5,614 nucleotides of DNA from Acidobacteriota bacterium (GTDB lineage Bacteria; Acidobacteriota; UBA4820; DSQY01): assembly GCA_022759065.1 (NCBI GenBank), contig JAEMPZ010000150.1, positions 1 to 5,614 of the forward strand, written 5' to 3'. This document shows positions 5,590-5,614 of the stretch, piece by piece (the first letter of the stretch is position 1; each line of letters starts with the position of its first letter). The notes under the pieces are model-generated. The model searched no databases. It was given only the letters and a program-made list of their open reading frames with translations, and was not told where the DNA came from. Position numbers and translations under genes: made by a program.

Positions 5590-5595
5590 CTCCCC
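5590..5595 (-). promoter_or_regulatory. Shine-Dalgarno GGGGAG of the cyclase gene
   Basis: GGGGAG directly abuts an ATG at 5589 but stands 6 nt from a second in-frame ATG at 5583. Normal spacing favours 5583 (protein MFRLAYAIQG) over 5589 (MPMFRLAY). The difference is only two residues. Confidence 0.65.
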
Positions 5596-5601
5596 TGTTT
5601 T

Positions 5602-5610
5602 AGTATACCA
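5602..5610 (-). promoter_or_regulatory. Candidate extended −10 promoter (TGGTATACT)
   Basis: On the minus strand TGGTATACT matches the TGn-TATAAT extended −10 form with one mismatch. Any −35 box would lie at the window edge or beyond. A start about 7 nt downstream (near 5595) would leave a leader of only about 12 nt, with the ribosome site at its very 5' end. That is possible but tight, so this is a weak call for the operon promoter. Confidence 0.3.
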
Positions 5611-5614
5611 CCAC

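Overview
The window holds five genes, all on the minus strand, followed downstream by about 350 bp of gene-free, repeat-rich DNA. In transcription order (high to low coordinates) they are: a soluble FHA–GAF–class III adenylate cyclase (5583–3985), a TPR lipoprotein (3988–3104), the SRP receptor FtsY (3104–2211), the bifunctional riboflavin enzyme RibD (2214–1120) and riboflavin synthase RibE (994–353). The first four are chained by start/stop overlaps of 4, 1 and 4 bases. The Shine-Dalgarno sequences of the lipoprotein and ftsY lie inside the last codons of the gene before, so the four are almost certainly one translationally coupled operon. ribE follows after a 125-bp gap with its own strong AGGAGG, so it may be co-transcribed or separately controlled. 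No FMN riboswitch is recognisable before ribD or ribE.

Organism: the DNA is GC-rich with G/C-ending codons. The lipobox protein with Ala after the Cys suggests an outer-membrane lipoprotein, hence a diderm. A cytosolic FHA–GAF–cyclase beside a Tgl/PilF-like TPR lipoprotein is reminiscent of deltaproteobacterial or related environmental lineages (Desulfobacterota, Myxococcota, or uncultured candidate phyla). This is an inference from gene style, not a firm placement.

How the genes may work together: the cyclase would turn a phosphothreonine and/or GAF-ligand signal into cAMP. The lipoprotein is an envelope scaffold that must be exported, and FtsY serves membrane targeting. RibD and RibE carry out the deaminase/reductase steps and the last step of riboflavin synthesis. 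No single pathway covers all five; the tight coupling suggests shared expression rather than one biochemical role.

The most unusual part is 1–352. It contains two related copies of a CTTTGTG/CTTGGCG-type block (about 21–125 and 302–342) flanking a core. In the core, inverted heptamers surround a CGCG hairpin (130–181), followed by eleven in-phase, gradually drifting heptamers (181–257) that switch abruptly to four nonamers (258–293). On the ribE-sense strand the nonamers form a G-quadruplex motif. No coding gene or clear intrinsic terminator is seen there.
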